From: JADKIH01 sp031417395
GTDB lineage: Bacteria; Bacteroidota; Bacteroidia; AKYH767-A; 2013-40CM-41-45
Direction: 5' to 3'
Length of the DNA: 64,000 bases
Assembly: GCA_031417395.1 (NCBI GenBank)
Contig: JANOVM010000055.1
Coordinates: 1 to 64,000 of the forward strand
Shown one piece after another: positions 55,393 through 63,545 of this stretch; position 1 is the first letter of the stretch; each line of letters starts with the position of its first letter. The position numbers and the translations under genes were made by a program. The notes beneath the pieces are model-generated. The model had not been told where the DNA came from. It did not search any database and saw only the letters and a program-made list of their open reading frames with translations.

Positions 55393-56565
55393 TTAGTTCG
55401 AAAATACGATGTCAGATGGCAGAATGGTGTTGTTTTCTGACATGATAGCTGCACGTTCTATGACAGCTTTTAACTCTCTGACATTACCGGGCCATTTATA
55501 TTGCATTAGAAAATGCACAGCTTCTTTACTTAATGTAATGGAAGGCATTTTATTGTCCCTACAGAAATCGATAAGGAAGCTTTTAGAGAGCAAAACAACA
55601 TCATCACCTCTTTCAAATAGAGGAGGAAGATGAATAAGAAATCCTTGTAATCGATAGAATAGATCTTCACGGAAGCGGCCTTCTTTCACTTCATTTACTA
55701 AATTTCTATTAGTTGCTGCTATGACTCTTACATCAAGTTTAATTGATTTATTGCTTCCAATTCGTGTGACTTCTTTTTCCTGCAATACGCGTAAGAGCTT
55801 GGTCTGCATCATCAGATCCATTTCTCCGATTTCATCTAGAAATACCGTGCCGCCATTTGCTTCTTCAAACTTTCCTATCCTTCTGTCGCGGGCATCCGTA
55901 AAAGCTCCTTTTTCATGACCGAATAATTCGCTTTCAACGAGATCTTCCGGAATTGCTCCCATATTAACAGTAACGAATGGTTTCTTTGCACGTGGAGAAT
56001 TATAATGAATAGCCCGGGCAACCAATTCTTTTCCTGTTCCGCTTTGGCCCGTAACCAAAACCATAATATTACTTTTTTCAACTTTTTGAATCATCTTCAA
56101 AACCTTCATTACCGGCCCGCTGTTTCCAAGAATATTGGTATATTTATTCCTGTCGATGACAAGTTCTTTCAAATTATCATTTTCCTTACGTAAATGAACT
56201 GTCTCTACTAATGACTTAACTGAGTTTTCAAGATTAACAAGAGCATTATCGTCTTTAATAATATAATCTATTACTCCTCTACGGTAGGTATCAATAACGA
56301 CATCGAGTTTTTCCTGGCCTGAGACCATAATACACTGAATATTATCGTTGTAATTAATAACTTTCTCTAACAATTCTACACCATTCATCCCGGGAAGATT
56401 GTAGTCAATTGTAACGATATCAGGGTTTAAATGTAGATTTTGAATACATTCTTCCGGAGAAAGAAAATGCGTGACTTCCGTATTGTCAAGCTTTTCAAGC
56501 GTCTTTTTAATTAAGTTGCCGAGGAAGTGATCATCGTCGACAACAAAGATTTTTGCTACTGCCAT
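55393..56565 (-). CDS. Sigma-54-type response regulator without DNA-binding domain
   Basis: 390 residues: receiver domain (about 1-120; VDDDHFLG, phosphorylatable Asp in TIDYNLPGMNG, VSGQ) and an AAA+ sigma-54 activator domain (about 145-385; Walker A GQSGTGKELVARA, loop GAFTDA, Walker B GGTVFLDEIGEMD, arginine-finger region FREDLFYRL, PGNVRELKAV). The GAFTGA loop reads GAFTDA. The protein ends directly after the AAA+ lid (ILPSDIVFSN); the usual Fis-type helix-turn-helix is absent, and none is found in any frame of the 150 bases downstream. It would have to be recruited by another protein or act from solution. It lies between the exported-protein operon and the polysaccharide operon. Confidence 0.9.
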   Translation of the reverse strand: MAVAKIFVVDDDHFLGNLIKKTLEKLDNTEVTHFLSPEECIQNLHLNPDIVTIDYNLPGMNGVELLEKVINYNDNIQCIMVSGQEKLDVVIDTYRRGVIDYIIKDDNALVNLENSVKSLVETVHLRKENDNLKELVIDRNKYTNILGNSGPVMKVLKMIQKVEKSNIMVLVTGQSGTGKELVARAIHYNSPRAKKPFVTVNMGAIPEDLVESELFGHEKGAFTDARDRRIGKFEEANGGTVFLDEIGEMDLMMQTKLLRVLQEKEVTRIGSNKSIKLDVRVIAATNRNLVNEVKEGRFREDLFYRLQGFLIHLPPLFERGDDVVLLSKSFLIDFCRDNKMPSITLSKEAVHFLMQYKWPGNVRELKAVIERAAIMSENNTILPSDIVFSN

Positions 56566-56670
56566 TTTTTAACACTTTTATGTGTATCTTTTTATCTATT
56601 AATGCACTATTTTGTTTCATTCATGCATTGATAATACGGTACATTTAAGCCCCAAACCTTACATTTTTTA

Positions 56671-57834
56671 ATGAAAAGCAGAAACATCCTTTTTTTAATA
56701 GTTTTCCTCCTGGCAACCCCGCTTTGGATGAGGTTATCATGGGAAATTGTGAGAAAAAAATCATTAAATCTAGCTATTATCGATAAAACGGTAGTCAATT
56801 CAAATAGTTATAAGCATAGATCAATCAATTGGATACTGGATTACGAAAAATATACCCGGTCAAACGGTTCATATTATGAAATTGATAAGGATTATTTCGG
56901 TTTTTTTCCTTCCGAAAATGAAAAATACGATATCCATGATTTTGAAAAGATGAATGAAAGCGATTTGGATAGCATGGCTGCTGTTTATGACGCAATTTAT
57001 TTTACGGATACCTATGGTGTACTTGAAAACGAATGGTACAGGCATAGAGACAGGAATGAAAATTCAATTAGTATTTATGGCGGTTTGTCAGAAAAGGACC
57101 TTCTTTTTTTAAAAAAGATGAAAGAACGAAGAAAGCCAATAGTTGCAGAATTCAACACTATTGCTTTTCCAACACCTCTGGATGTACGATTGAATTTTGA
57201 ACGCATGTTTGGAATAAAATGGACAGGTTGGATGGCTCGCTACATTAGTTCATTGGATACTTTAAATAATCCTGATCTGCCACGTTGGATAGTGGATAAG
57301 TACAAAAATGAAAATTCAGGCACATGGAATTTTAAAAAGGAGGGCATGCTTTTCATCCACGAAAGCGGCAAAGTTTTGGTGTTAGAAAAGGACAATGAAC
57401 TTCGCGACGCTATTCCTAAAATATATACCGATAAGAAATATCAATCAAGGTTTGATGTTCCATTAAAGATTATTTATCCTTATTGGATTGATATTGTATT
57501 GAATCAGAATGATACTAATCAGATTGTTTCAAGTTATTTTATTGAAACATCCGGTAAGGGAGAAGAGTTATTAAAAAATAATGGAATTCCTTCTTCATTT
57601 CCGGCTATTATTAATAGGGATATAGGATATACGTTCTATTATTTTTGTGGTGATTTTGCAGACAATCCTACTAAATTCAGATTTGCAAAATTATTCGGCA
57701 TAAAGGGACTGAAATTCCTAATGTATAATGCCGTGGATGTTACTGATAGAAATCGTTTCTTCTGGGAGTTCTATTTGCCTATGATGCAATCAATATTCAA
57801 AGAAACATATAATACCCGGCTGCAAAAAAAATAA
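56671..57834 (+). CDS. Unrecognised 387-residue exported protein next to polysaccharide operon
   Basis: An N-terminal hydrophobic segment (ILFLIVFLLATPLWMRLSW) is followed by a soluble domain that should be outside the cytoplasm. Features: YDAIYFTDTYGVLENEWYRH, a GG-x-LSEKDLLFLKKMKERRKP stretch resembling glutamine-amidotransferase-like folds, then VAEFNTIAFPTPLDVRLNFER, FGIKWTGWMARYISSL and TFYYFCGDFADNP. I do not recognise the family. Its stop lies 31 bases from the convergent GT2 gene of the YaiO operon, and 105 bases separate its start from the divergent response regulator. Context suggests a role in surface-glycan processing, but this is inference only. Confidence 0.6.
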   Translation: MKSRNILFLIVFLLATPLWMRLSWEIVRKKSLNLAIIDKTVVNSNSYKHRSINWILDYEKYTRSNGSYYEIDKDYFGFFPSENEKYDIHDFEKMNESDLDSMAAVYDAIYFTDTYGVLENEWYRHRDRNENSISIYGGLSEKDLLFLKKMKERRKPIVAEFNTIAFPTPLDVRLNFERMFGIKWTGWMARYISSLDTLNNPDLPRWIVDKYKNENSGTWNFKKEGMLFIHESGKVLVLEKDNELRDAIPKIYTDKKYQSRFDVPLKIIYPYWIDIVLNQNDTNQIVSSYFIETSGKGEELLKNNGIPSSFPAIINRDIGYTFYYFCGDFADNPTKFRFAKLFGIKGLKFLMYNAVDVTDRNRFFWEFYLPMMQSIFKETYNTRLQKK

Positions 57835-57865
57835 CAAACAAATTTGTCGTTATTGAAATCAGAAA

Positions 57866-59293
57866 TTATTTTTTTGCTGCAAAGCCTTTTCTTTTCATTT
57901 CACCCCAATTTTTCACGCCTGTAAGCAGATCGAGGTTTCCCCGAATGGCATAGTATACTGAAAGGGGATGAACGATTAAAGGCTCTATTAAAGCAGTACC
58001 CAACAAACGAATAATGTCTCTCTTTTTCTTGTATTGATGGAAACTTAGTTCTTCAAAAAGTATTGCTGCTGTGGAATACATAATTGCAAATACATATATA
58101 AGAAGGAAAAGAGTAACAAAGAGCTCAATATTTAGAATACCCAAAAAAGCCATCATAACAAGATACAGAAAAGCCGTAGATTCAACAATAGGGGCGAGCC
58201 ATTCAAACAAAAACCAATACGGCATGCTGATAGTTCCAAGGAAACGGTAGCGTGGATTAAAAATCAATTTCTTGTGTATCCATAGAGTTTCTGCCGTACC
58301 GCGTGTCCATCGGTTGCGTTGCTTGCCAAGTATTTTTAAACTGGATGGAGCCTCTGTCCAGCAAAGCGGATCGGGGAGATAGACAATACTGTACTCCTGT
58401 TTTTTTTCTTCCATTAACCGGCGCATGCGGATAACAAGTTCCATGTCCTCACCTACGGTTTTATGATTATATCCTCCTGCTTCAATAACAATTTTTTTAT
58501 CAAACATGCCAAACGCACCTGAAATCAGAATCAATCCGTTTAACTTGCTCCATGCCATTCGCCCGAGCAAAAAGGCACGAATGTACTCCAGCACCTGAAT
58601 TCTTGGAATCATTTCATGCGGCAGGTTTACTTTAATTATTTTTCCTTCCTTCACAACACATGAATTGGCTATCCTTACTACTCCTCCAACAGCTATCACT
58701 TTATTTGCTTCAGTCTGTTCCATAAATGGTTTTACCATTTTCAATAGCGATTCGTATTCAAGAATGCAATCCACATCAATAGCAGCGAATATATCGTACT
58801 TCGAAACATTAATTCCTGCATTTAATGCATCTGCTTTTCCTCCATTAACTTTGTCGACAACGGTAAGTTTACTTAACGAACGAATTTTAGATTTATAAAC
58901 TGCTCTTACAGGCTTGGAAAGCATCTTCTTCTCAAAAGCATAAGGAACGGGCTCCAGCTGGTATTCGTCAATCATTAGTTGTAAGGTATCGTCTTTCGAT
59001 CCGTCGTTTATAATGATCACTTCAAAATTTACATAATGAATATTTAAAAGGGATCGGACATTTTCAACAATGGTTTTAGATTCATTGTAGGCAGGGGCAA
59101 TAATGGAAATAGCAGGAGCAGAAGGGGCAGTAAGTATATCTCTGTAATCAATAAAACTATTACGCCGGATGTAATTAATAATGTCAAAGGCCGATATAGT
59201 TGAAAGCACAAAATAGGTGCTGAATAAAATAGCACTATAAACCAGGATAAAATGGTCGGCAAACTTTGTAAAATAATAGAAAAATAATCCCAT
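57866..59293 (-). CDS. Processive family 2 glycosyltransferase (PgaC/YaiP-like)
   Basis: 475 residues: two N-terminal helix regions (about 10-40), a GT2 domain (ISIIAPAYNESKTIV, VIIINDGSKDDTL, KVNGGKADALNAG, IDVDC as DxD, GEDMEL, and QRNRWTRG as the QxxRW motif), then three or four C-terminal helices (about 325-445). All four processive polymerase signatures are intact, as in PgaC, HasA and BcsA. Last gene of a tight operon; the start is 5 bases after the HEAT-repeat gene. Predicted to polymerise and move a polysaccharide across the inner membrane. The sugar cannot be told. Confidence 0.9.
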   Translation of the reverse strand: MGLFFYYFTKFADHFILVYSAILFSTYFVLSTISAFDIINYIRRNSFIDYRDILTAPSAPAISIIAPAYNESKTIVENVRSLLNIHYVNFEVIIINDGSKDDTLQLMIDEYQLEPVPYAFEKKMLSKPVRAVYKSKIRSLSKLTVVDKVNGGKADALNAGINVSKYDIFAAIDVDCILEYESLLKMVKPFMEQTEANKVIAVGGVVRIANSCVVKEGKIIKVNLPHEMIPRIQVLEYIRAFLLGRMAWSKLNGLILISGAFGMFDKKIVIEAGGYNHKTVGEDMELVIRMRRLMEEKKQEYSIVYLPDPLCWTEAPSSLKILGKQRNRWTRGTAETLWIHKKLIFNPRYRFLGTISMPYWFLFEWLAPIVESTAFLYLVMMAFLGILNIELFVTLFLLIYVFAIMYSTAAILFEELSFHQYKKKRDIIRLLGTALIEPLIVHPLSVYYAIRGNLDLLTGVKNWGEMKRKGFAAKK

Positions 59294-59298
59294 TTTAT

Positions 59299-60453
59299 TT
59301 ACAACCTTTTATCCTTAGCGTGATTAATAATTAATTGCATTTCTTCGCCTGAATTGAGAAATATTTTATCGATAATTTCCTGACCTTTATTGCCAAGTGA
59401 AAGCAATACCCTTGCAGCTTGGATTAATAAATGGTAATCCTTTAAAGGAGGCTGTAATACTTTTTCAAGGAAAGAAATGGCATGCAGGCTGCCAATTGAT
59501 TCCAGAGTTTTTAATACTTCCAGTTTTATGTATTCATTCTCCTTAGGGTACATTTCAATAATTTGCTTTTCTGCCTGTGAAGCATTTAATGACCGTATAG
59601 ATTTGAGAGCAGCGAGACGAATGTTTTCGTTTTCCGATTTTAAGAGTTGTATTAATTTAGGAACTGAAGATTGCTGTCTGAATGATCCTGTCATCTGTAT
59701 GCTGAAAAGCAAAACATCCTTATTGTTTGAATCAAGCCATCGGCTGAAATCCGGAATCATTTTTTCGGGCAGCTTTGACAATAAAACATAAATTTTTGCT
59801 ACATCCCACCCTGACATCTGTATGTTTTTACCGGATAAAAATGATAATGGATCCTCCGTACTAAGATTCATGATAGCAATTCTGCTTTCCATACGAAGAA
59901 CAGGATTAGGATTGTCAATGAAACGATTTAGCTGTGGAATTGCCTGTTTGATATTCATCAATGCAAGCTCTCGCATTCCCTTTGCAGCTGTGTGCCAGCT
60001 TTTGTCGTTTAATTTTTTAATGGAATCGGTGTGCAAATTCAGACCGACATAAATATCTTCCAGTCTCTCTCCGCTTTCGCCCGAAAAAGTACTGTGCAAA
60101 TGAATTATTTCTTCGAGTAGAACGTTTCTATTAAAACGTTTTTCTTTATCAACTTTATCAAAATGACCGGAAATATTTTCAATTGAAATTCTCTCTTCAA
60201 AAAGTAATTTACTCAAAACACTCTGGTATTTTAACTTGATGTTATTTTTTTTAATAGCTCTGCCTGTTTTGTAAATTCTGCTGCTCAGGATAATGCCCAG
60301 CAAGATGAGAATAACCAATAGAAATATTAGCGTTGTAGCCAATAATAACCGTATATGCACGGGAAAACTATAAACAGTTTTCCCATATTCATCATAGGTA
60401 TAGTTTAGTTCGGACCAATTGATTCGTTGAAGTATAAATAGTATTGGAGTCAA
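59299..60453 (-). CDS. Membrane-anchored HEAT-repeat protein
   Basis: 384 residues: one membrane helix (HIRLLLATTLIFLLVILILLGIIL, about 33-56) followed by a cytosolic or periplasmic alpha solenoid with HEAT repeats (AKGMRELALMNIKQAIPQLN, VPKLIQLLKSENENIRLAAL, YIKLEVLKTLESIGSLHAIS). No ATG is available; TTG at 60453, 2 bases after the CotH stop, is the only sensible start, pointing to translational coupling. HEAT-repeat proteins beside a GT2 suggest a scaffold or regulator of the synthase, perhaps bound by the operon's response regulator. Confidence 0.8.
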   Translation of the reverse strand: MTPILFILQRINWSELNYTYDEYGKTVYSFPVHIRLLLATTLIFLLVILILLGIILSSRIYKTGRAIKKNNIKLKYQSVLSKLLFEERISIENISGHFDKVDKEKRFNRNVLLEEIIHLHSTFSGESGERLEDIYVGLNLHTDSIKKLNDKSWHTAAKGMRELALMNIKQAIPQLNRFIDNPNPVLRMESRIAIMNLSTEDPLSFLSGKNIQMSGWDVAKIYVLLSKLPEKMIPDFSRWLDSNNKDVLLFSIQMTGSFRQQSSVPKLIQLLKSENENIRLAALKSIRSLNASQAEKQIIEMYPKENEYIKLEVLKTLESIGSLHAISFLEKVLQPPLKDYHLLIQAARVLLSLGNKGQEIIDKIFLNSGEEMQLIINHAKDKRL

Positions 60454-60455
60454 CG

Positions 60456-61808
60456 CTATTGTTTTAATGTTTTTTGAATTTCATTAACCACGATCTTTCT
60501 TCTGTCGCGTAGAATAGACTTCAGGCCGGGAATGAAATTTCCCGGGTCAAGCGGGTCGCCAATAGTTGTGTTGATATTTGTGTCAAAGTCTTTGTTTGAA
60601 TACATTTTATTGACATCTGCATAAACAGCTATTCTGATTCTTCCGGCCAGACTATCAATTACATTCGACATTCTTTGTTCACTAAATTCATTTTGTAAAA
60701 GATCATTTACAATTGCCAGATATCTTTTTCGTATAAAACTATTTTTTCTCAGTGTATTGTCCAACAAAGGCCTTCCGTCTTTGAATGGAACGGAATCAGG
60801 TACCAGTACGCTCATGCGAAGCAAGGATGGTAAAGACATTACCGGATTCCATGCGGCAAAAGAATAATTTCCGTCAAGTGAAATCCAGTTCCATTTATAT
60901 GTTGTACTATCGTGATAGATGAAAAAATTATGCGGATAAAACATGTTGTAAGCATCGATATTTACGATAAGATTGTTTATTGCCCATGTTCGCAAACATT
61001 TATCGAGATTAAAGGCAGACTCCAATTTTCGCAGATAACTTTCCTCACTTAAGATAGTATCGTTAATGACTTTGATAAATTTAACAAGGTCATTCCAGTC
61101 GTTTTTCTTTGTATTGTTCTTAAGAATGAATCTGTTATAATAACTAGTGGGATTATCGCCATAACTTTTGAAAGTTCCCAGAGGTTCGCCCTGAAAAAGA
61201 TTTCCCTTTGACTCGCCAAAACGTAACTTTAAAAAGACCTGATCAATATTTTCTGTTACCAGATAAAGCCCGAGGTATTTATTATTAAGATAAACTTTTG
61301 CATATGTTGCCCTTGGAGCAGGTAGGCCTTTTTTATTTAAGAGATCCAGATAGATTTTTTCACGCATCATTGTCGGATCTTTAAAGTTATTATTCAAATT
61401 TAGCTCCTCCAGACCATCCATTTCCTGACCTTTGATATACTTATTAAATTTAATTCGAAAGGGCTTCTTCTTTCCGGGGTAAAATTCATACGAAGATTCT
61501 CCTTTAAATCTTATTCCACAAGAATAAAAAGTTCGATCGTCAACCGTAATGTTTGACTGCATATAGAATGACACATTAAGTGAATCAAATGCCTTTCTGT
61601 ATTGAACGAGAGAATCCCAGTAACTGCATTGTACAAAATTGATTTTTATTACATGTATGGAATCTTTTTCGAAAAAGCTTTTTCCATAATCCGGAGCATT
61701 TTTTTGTTTAATAGTTTTAGCCGGTGCGTTAGGTATTATTTGTGCATTAACATCTATAAAACCAAAAAGGACTGAATAGAAAAAAATCAAACAAAAAAGC
61801 GTTCTCAT
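60456..61808 (-). CDS. Exported CotH kinase-like protein
   Basis: 450 residues with a signal peptide (ending DVNA) and a CotH domain (PF08757-like): IRFKGESSYEFYPGKKKPFRIKF, ELNLNNNFKDPTMMREKIYLDLL, YLGLYLVTENID, NNLIVNIDAYNMFYPHNFFIY and WNWISLDGNYSFA as metal-binding Asp region. CotH proteins are atypical protein kinases first known from Bacillus spore coats; here the domain is exported to the periplasm or surface, where ATP supply is doubtful, so a phosphotransferase or structural role are both possible. Positioned between the YaiO barrel and HEAT genes. Confidence 0.82.
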   Translation of the reverse strand: MRTLFCLIFFYSVLFGFIDVNAQIIPNAPAKTIKQKNAPDYGKSFFEKDSIHVIKINFVQCSYWDSLVQYRKAFDSLNVSFYMQSNITVDDRTFYSCGIRFKGESSYEFYPGKKKPFRIKFNKYIKGQEMDGLEELNLNNNFKDPTMMREKIYLDLLNKKGLPAPRATYAKVYLNNKYLGLYLVTENIDQVFLKLRFGESKGNLFQGEPLGTFKSYGDNPTSYYNRFILKNNTKKNDWNDLVKFIKVINDTILSEESYLRKLESAFNLDKCLRTWAINNLIVNIDAYNMFYPHNFFIYHDSTTYKWNWISLDGNYSFAAWNPVMSLPSLLRMSVLVPDSVPFKDGRPLLDNTLRKNSFIRKRYLAIVNDLLQNEFSEQRMSNVIDSLAGRIRIAVYADVNKMYSNKDFDTNINTTIGDPLDPGNFIPGLKSILRDRRKIVVNEIQKTLKQ

Positions 61809-61824
61809 AAAATTGCGTTTAATT

Positions 61825-63132
61825 TTAAAATACAGTTTTCAATGTAATGTTTGTAGAGATACGGCGGTTAAATCTGGTATCGCCAACTTCTTCTTTCGAA
61901 TACGATACATCCAATTTCATAAGCCATCGGTTAATTACTCTTTTTTGAAGTTCAAGCCCGCCTTGAGAAGCCTGGCGAATTGCAGCAACATCCAGCGTTT
62001 TGTTTTCATCGGGCGATCGTCCGCTGCCGGCTTTGAATCCTATAAAATTATCGGAATCGCCAAAATATATCCTGATATTCGCAAGTAACGTTATTGAACT
62101 TTTACTTAAATTGGCTGAGCGAATTATTTCGTCTGTTTTCGGTGTAATGAAAGTCCGAATTCCAAACCAATAGTCTTTATAATAATTGGAAAGTGAAGCT
62201 GTATAACTGTAGGAACCTTTGCTGAATTTTCTGTATCGGACTCCTGCAGATGTTTCGAATCCTTTAGGGAGTTTGAAATACATTTCGCCATTGAAATTAT
62301 AATTCGGGAAAATACTTACATCGGAATATCCTGCTAAAAGATTAGCATAAATTTTCGAATTAAAATGCATATAGCTCTCGACTTCAAATTGAGGACCTTT
62401 TTTGTTGAATTTGTTGGCATAATTTGTTCGGAATAGCAAGGATCCAAAAGTAAAATCTCTGCCATATTCAACATTGTATAAATATTGAACTATGTCCTTG
62501 TTAAAAACTTCCTTGTCAAACAAATCGACAAGCATACCGGCTTTAAAGCTATTATTGAGTTTTCTTCCTTCAAGCGTATTCATCATTCGAACGGCTTCTT
62601 TCTGTCCCGGATTTAAATTAAGAACGCGCCTTAGCGTTAAGGCAGCATCGCTTTTTTCTTCAAGTCTGATTTGCAGTTTGGCTTTTTTAAGAAGTAACTC
62701 TTCCGAATTAGGATAAAAGCCAAGAGCAATTTTTAAATAGTCTGCAGCAACAGAATAGCTTTCAGTCCAGAATTCTATATCAAAAAATGTATTTAAGGCA
62801 TCGAAATCGTTTTGTTTTTCAATTAAAACCTTGCTCAGTTCAATCCTGGCATTGTCGTATTGCTTGTCCCATGCATAGGTTCTAGCCAGAAATGTCCGAA
62901 CTTCAAAATAACCCGGTTTTTTCTCAATAATTTTTTGACAAATTTTAATGGCCGGTGAATAGTTTTTATCGTAACTTAATTCTCTGGCTCTTTTAAAAAG
63001 TAATTCAATATTGGTAGTGTCCGTTATGACAATAGAAGTATCCGTTGATTTGCTTTGTCCGTTTACGCAGACCGGAATAAGCAGACCCACAAAAACAAAA
63101 TACCGTATGATTGAAAAAAGTCTGTTCTGCAA
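61825..63132 (-). CDS. YaiO-family outer-membrane beta-barrel protein with TPR domain
   Basis: 435 residues: signal peptide (ending CVNG), TPR-like helices (about 40-190; YSPAIKICQKIIEKKPGYFEV, ARIELSKVLIEKQNDFDAL, LLLKKAKLQIRLEEKSDAAL), then a C-terminal YaiO-type beta-barrel (about 200-435) with alternating strands and a terminal aromatic residue (TLKTVF). The TPR-plus-barrel design matches PgaA/BcsC/AlgKE-style polysaccharide exporters. In Escherichia coli yaiO lies near the GT2 gene yaiP, in agreement with this operon. The start is 1 base after the response regulator's stop. Confidence 0.85.
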   Translation of the reverse strand: MQNRLFSIIRYFVFVGLLIPVCVNGQSKSTDTSIVITDTTNIELLFKRARELSYDKNYSPAIKICQKIIEKKPGYFEVRTFLARTYAWDKQYDNARIELSKVLIEKQNDFDALNTFFDIEFWTESYSVAADYLKIALGFYPNSEELLLKKAKLQIRLEEKSDAALTLRRVLNLNPGQKEAVRMMNTLEGRKLNNSFKAGMLVDLFDKEVFNKDIVQYLYNVEYGRDFTFGSLLFRTNYANKFNKKGPQFEVESYMHFNSKIYANLLAGYSDVSIFPNYNFNGEMYFKLPKGFETSAGVRYRKFSKGSYSYTASLSNYYKDYWFGIRTFITPKTDEIIRSANLSKSSITLLANIRIYFGDSDNFIGFKAGSGRSPDENKTLDVAAIRQASQGGLELQKRVINRWLMKLDVSYSKEEVGDTRFNRRISTNITLKTVF

Positions 63133-63133
63133 A

Positions 63134-63502
63134 TCAAACCGATTTTAATAAAAGTTTTTTAACTCTGACCGAAAGTTCATTTGGGCTGAATGGCTTGGTA
63201 ATAAAATCATCCGCTCCCAGCTGGAAAGCCTCCAGCACTGTTTTTTCAAGCCCTATGGAGGATACGATTATAATCGGAGTGACCAAACCCAATTCTTTTC
63301 TGACTTTATGAACAATTTCCAAACCGGTAAGATAGGGCATCATAATATCTGTAATGATAATATCAGGTTCTATGGACTGGATCTTTTCAACTGCTTCTTT
63401 TCCATCGTATGCCAGAAAAACCTCATAGCCTTCCTTCTGAAGTTTGAATTCAACCATCTTCAGCACCATTTCATCGTCTTCGCAAACTAAAACCTTTATC
63501 AC
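63134..63502 (-). CDS. CheY-like single-domain response regulator
   Basis: 122 residues, a receiver domain only: VCEDDEMVL (acidic pocket), phosphorylatable Asp in IITDIMMP, VSSIGLEKT (Ser in place of Thr) and KPFSPNEL (Lys). It probably passes a phosphoryl signal from the HPt-bearing protein directly upstream to the machinery encoded downstream, since no output domain is present. The gap to the upstream stop is 43 bases. Confidence 0.92.
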   Translation of the reverse strand: MIKVLVCEDDEMVLKMVEFKLQKEGYEVFLAYDGKEAVEKIQSIEPDIIITDIMMPYLTGLEIVHKVRKELGLVTPIIIVSSIGLEKTVLEAFQLGADDFITKPFSPNELSVRVKKLLLKSV

Positions 63503-63545
63503 AGTATCGTATTAAAACAAATTTGGAACCTGCAAGATATGATAT

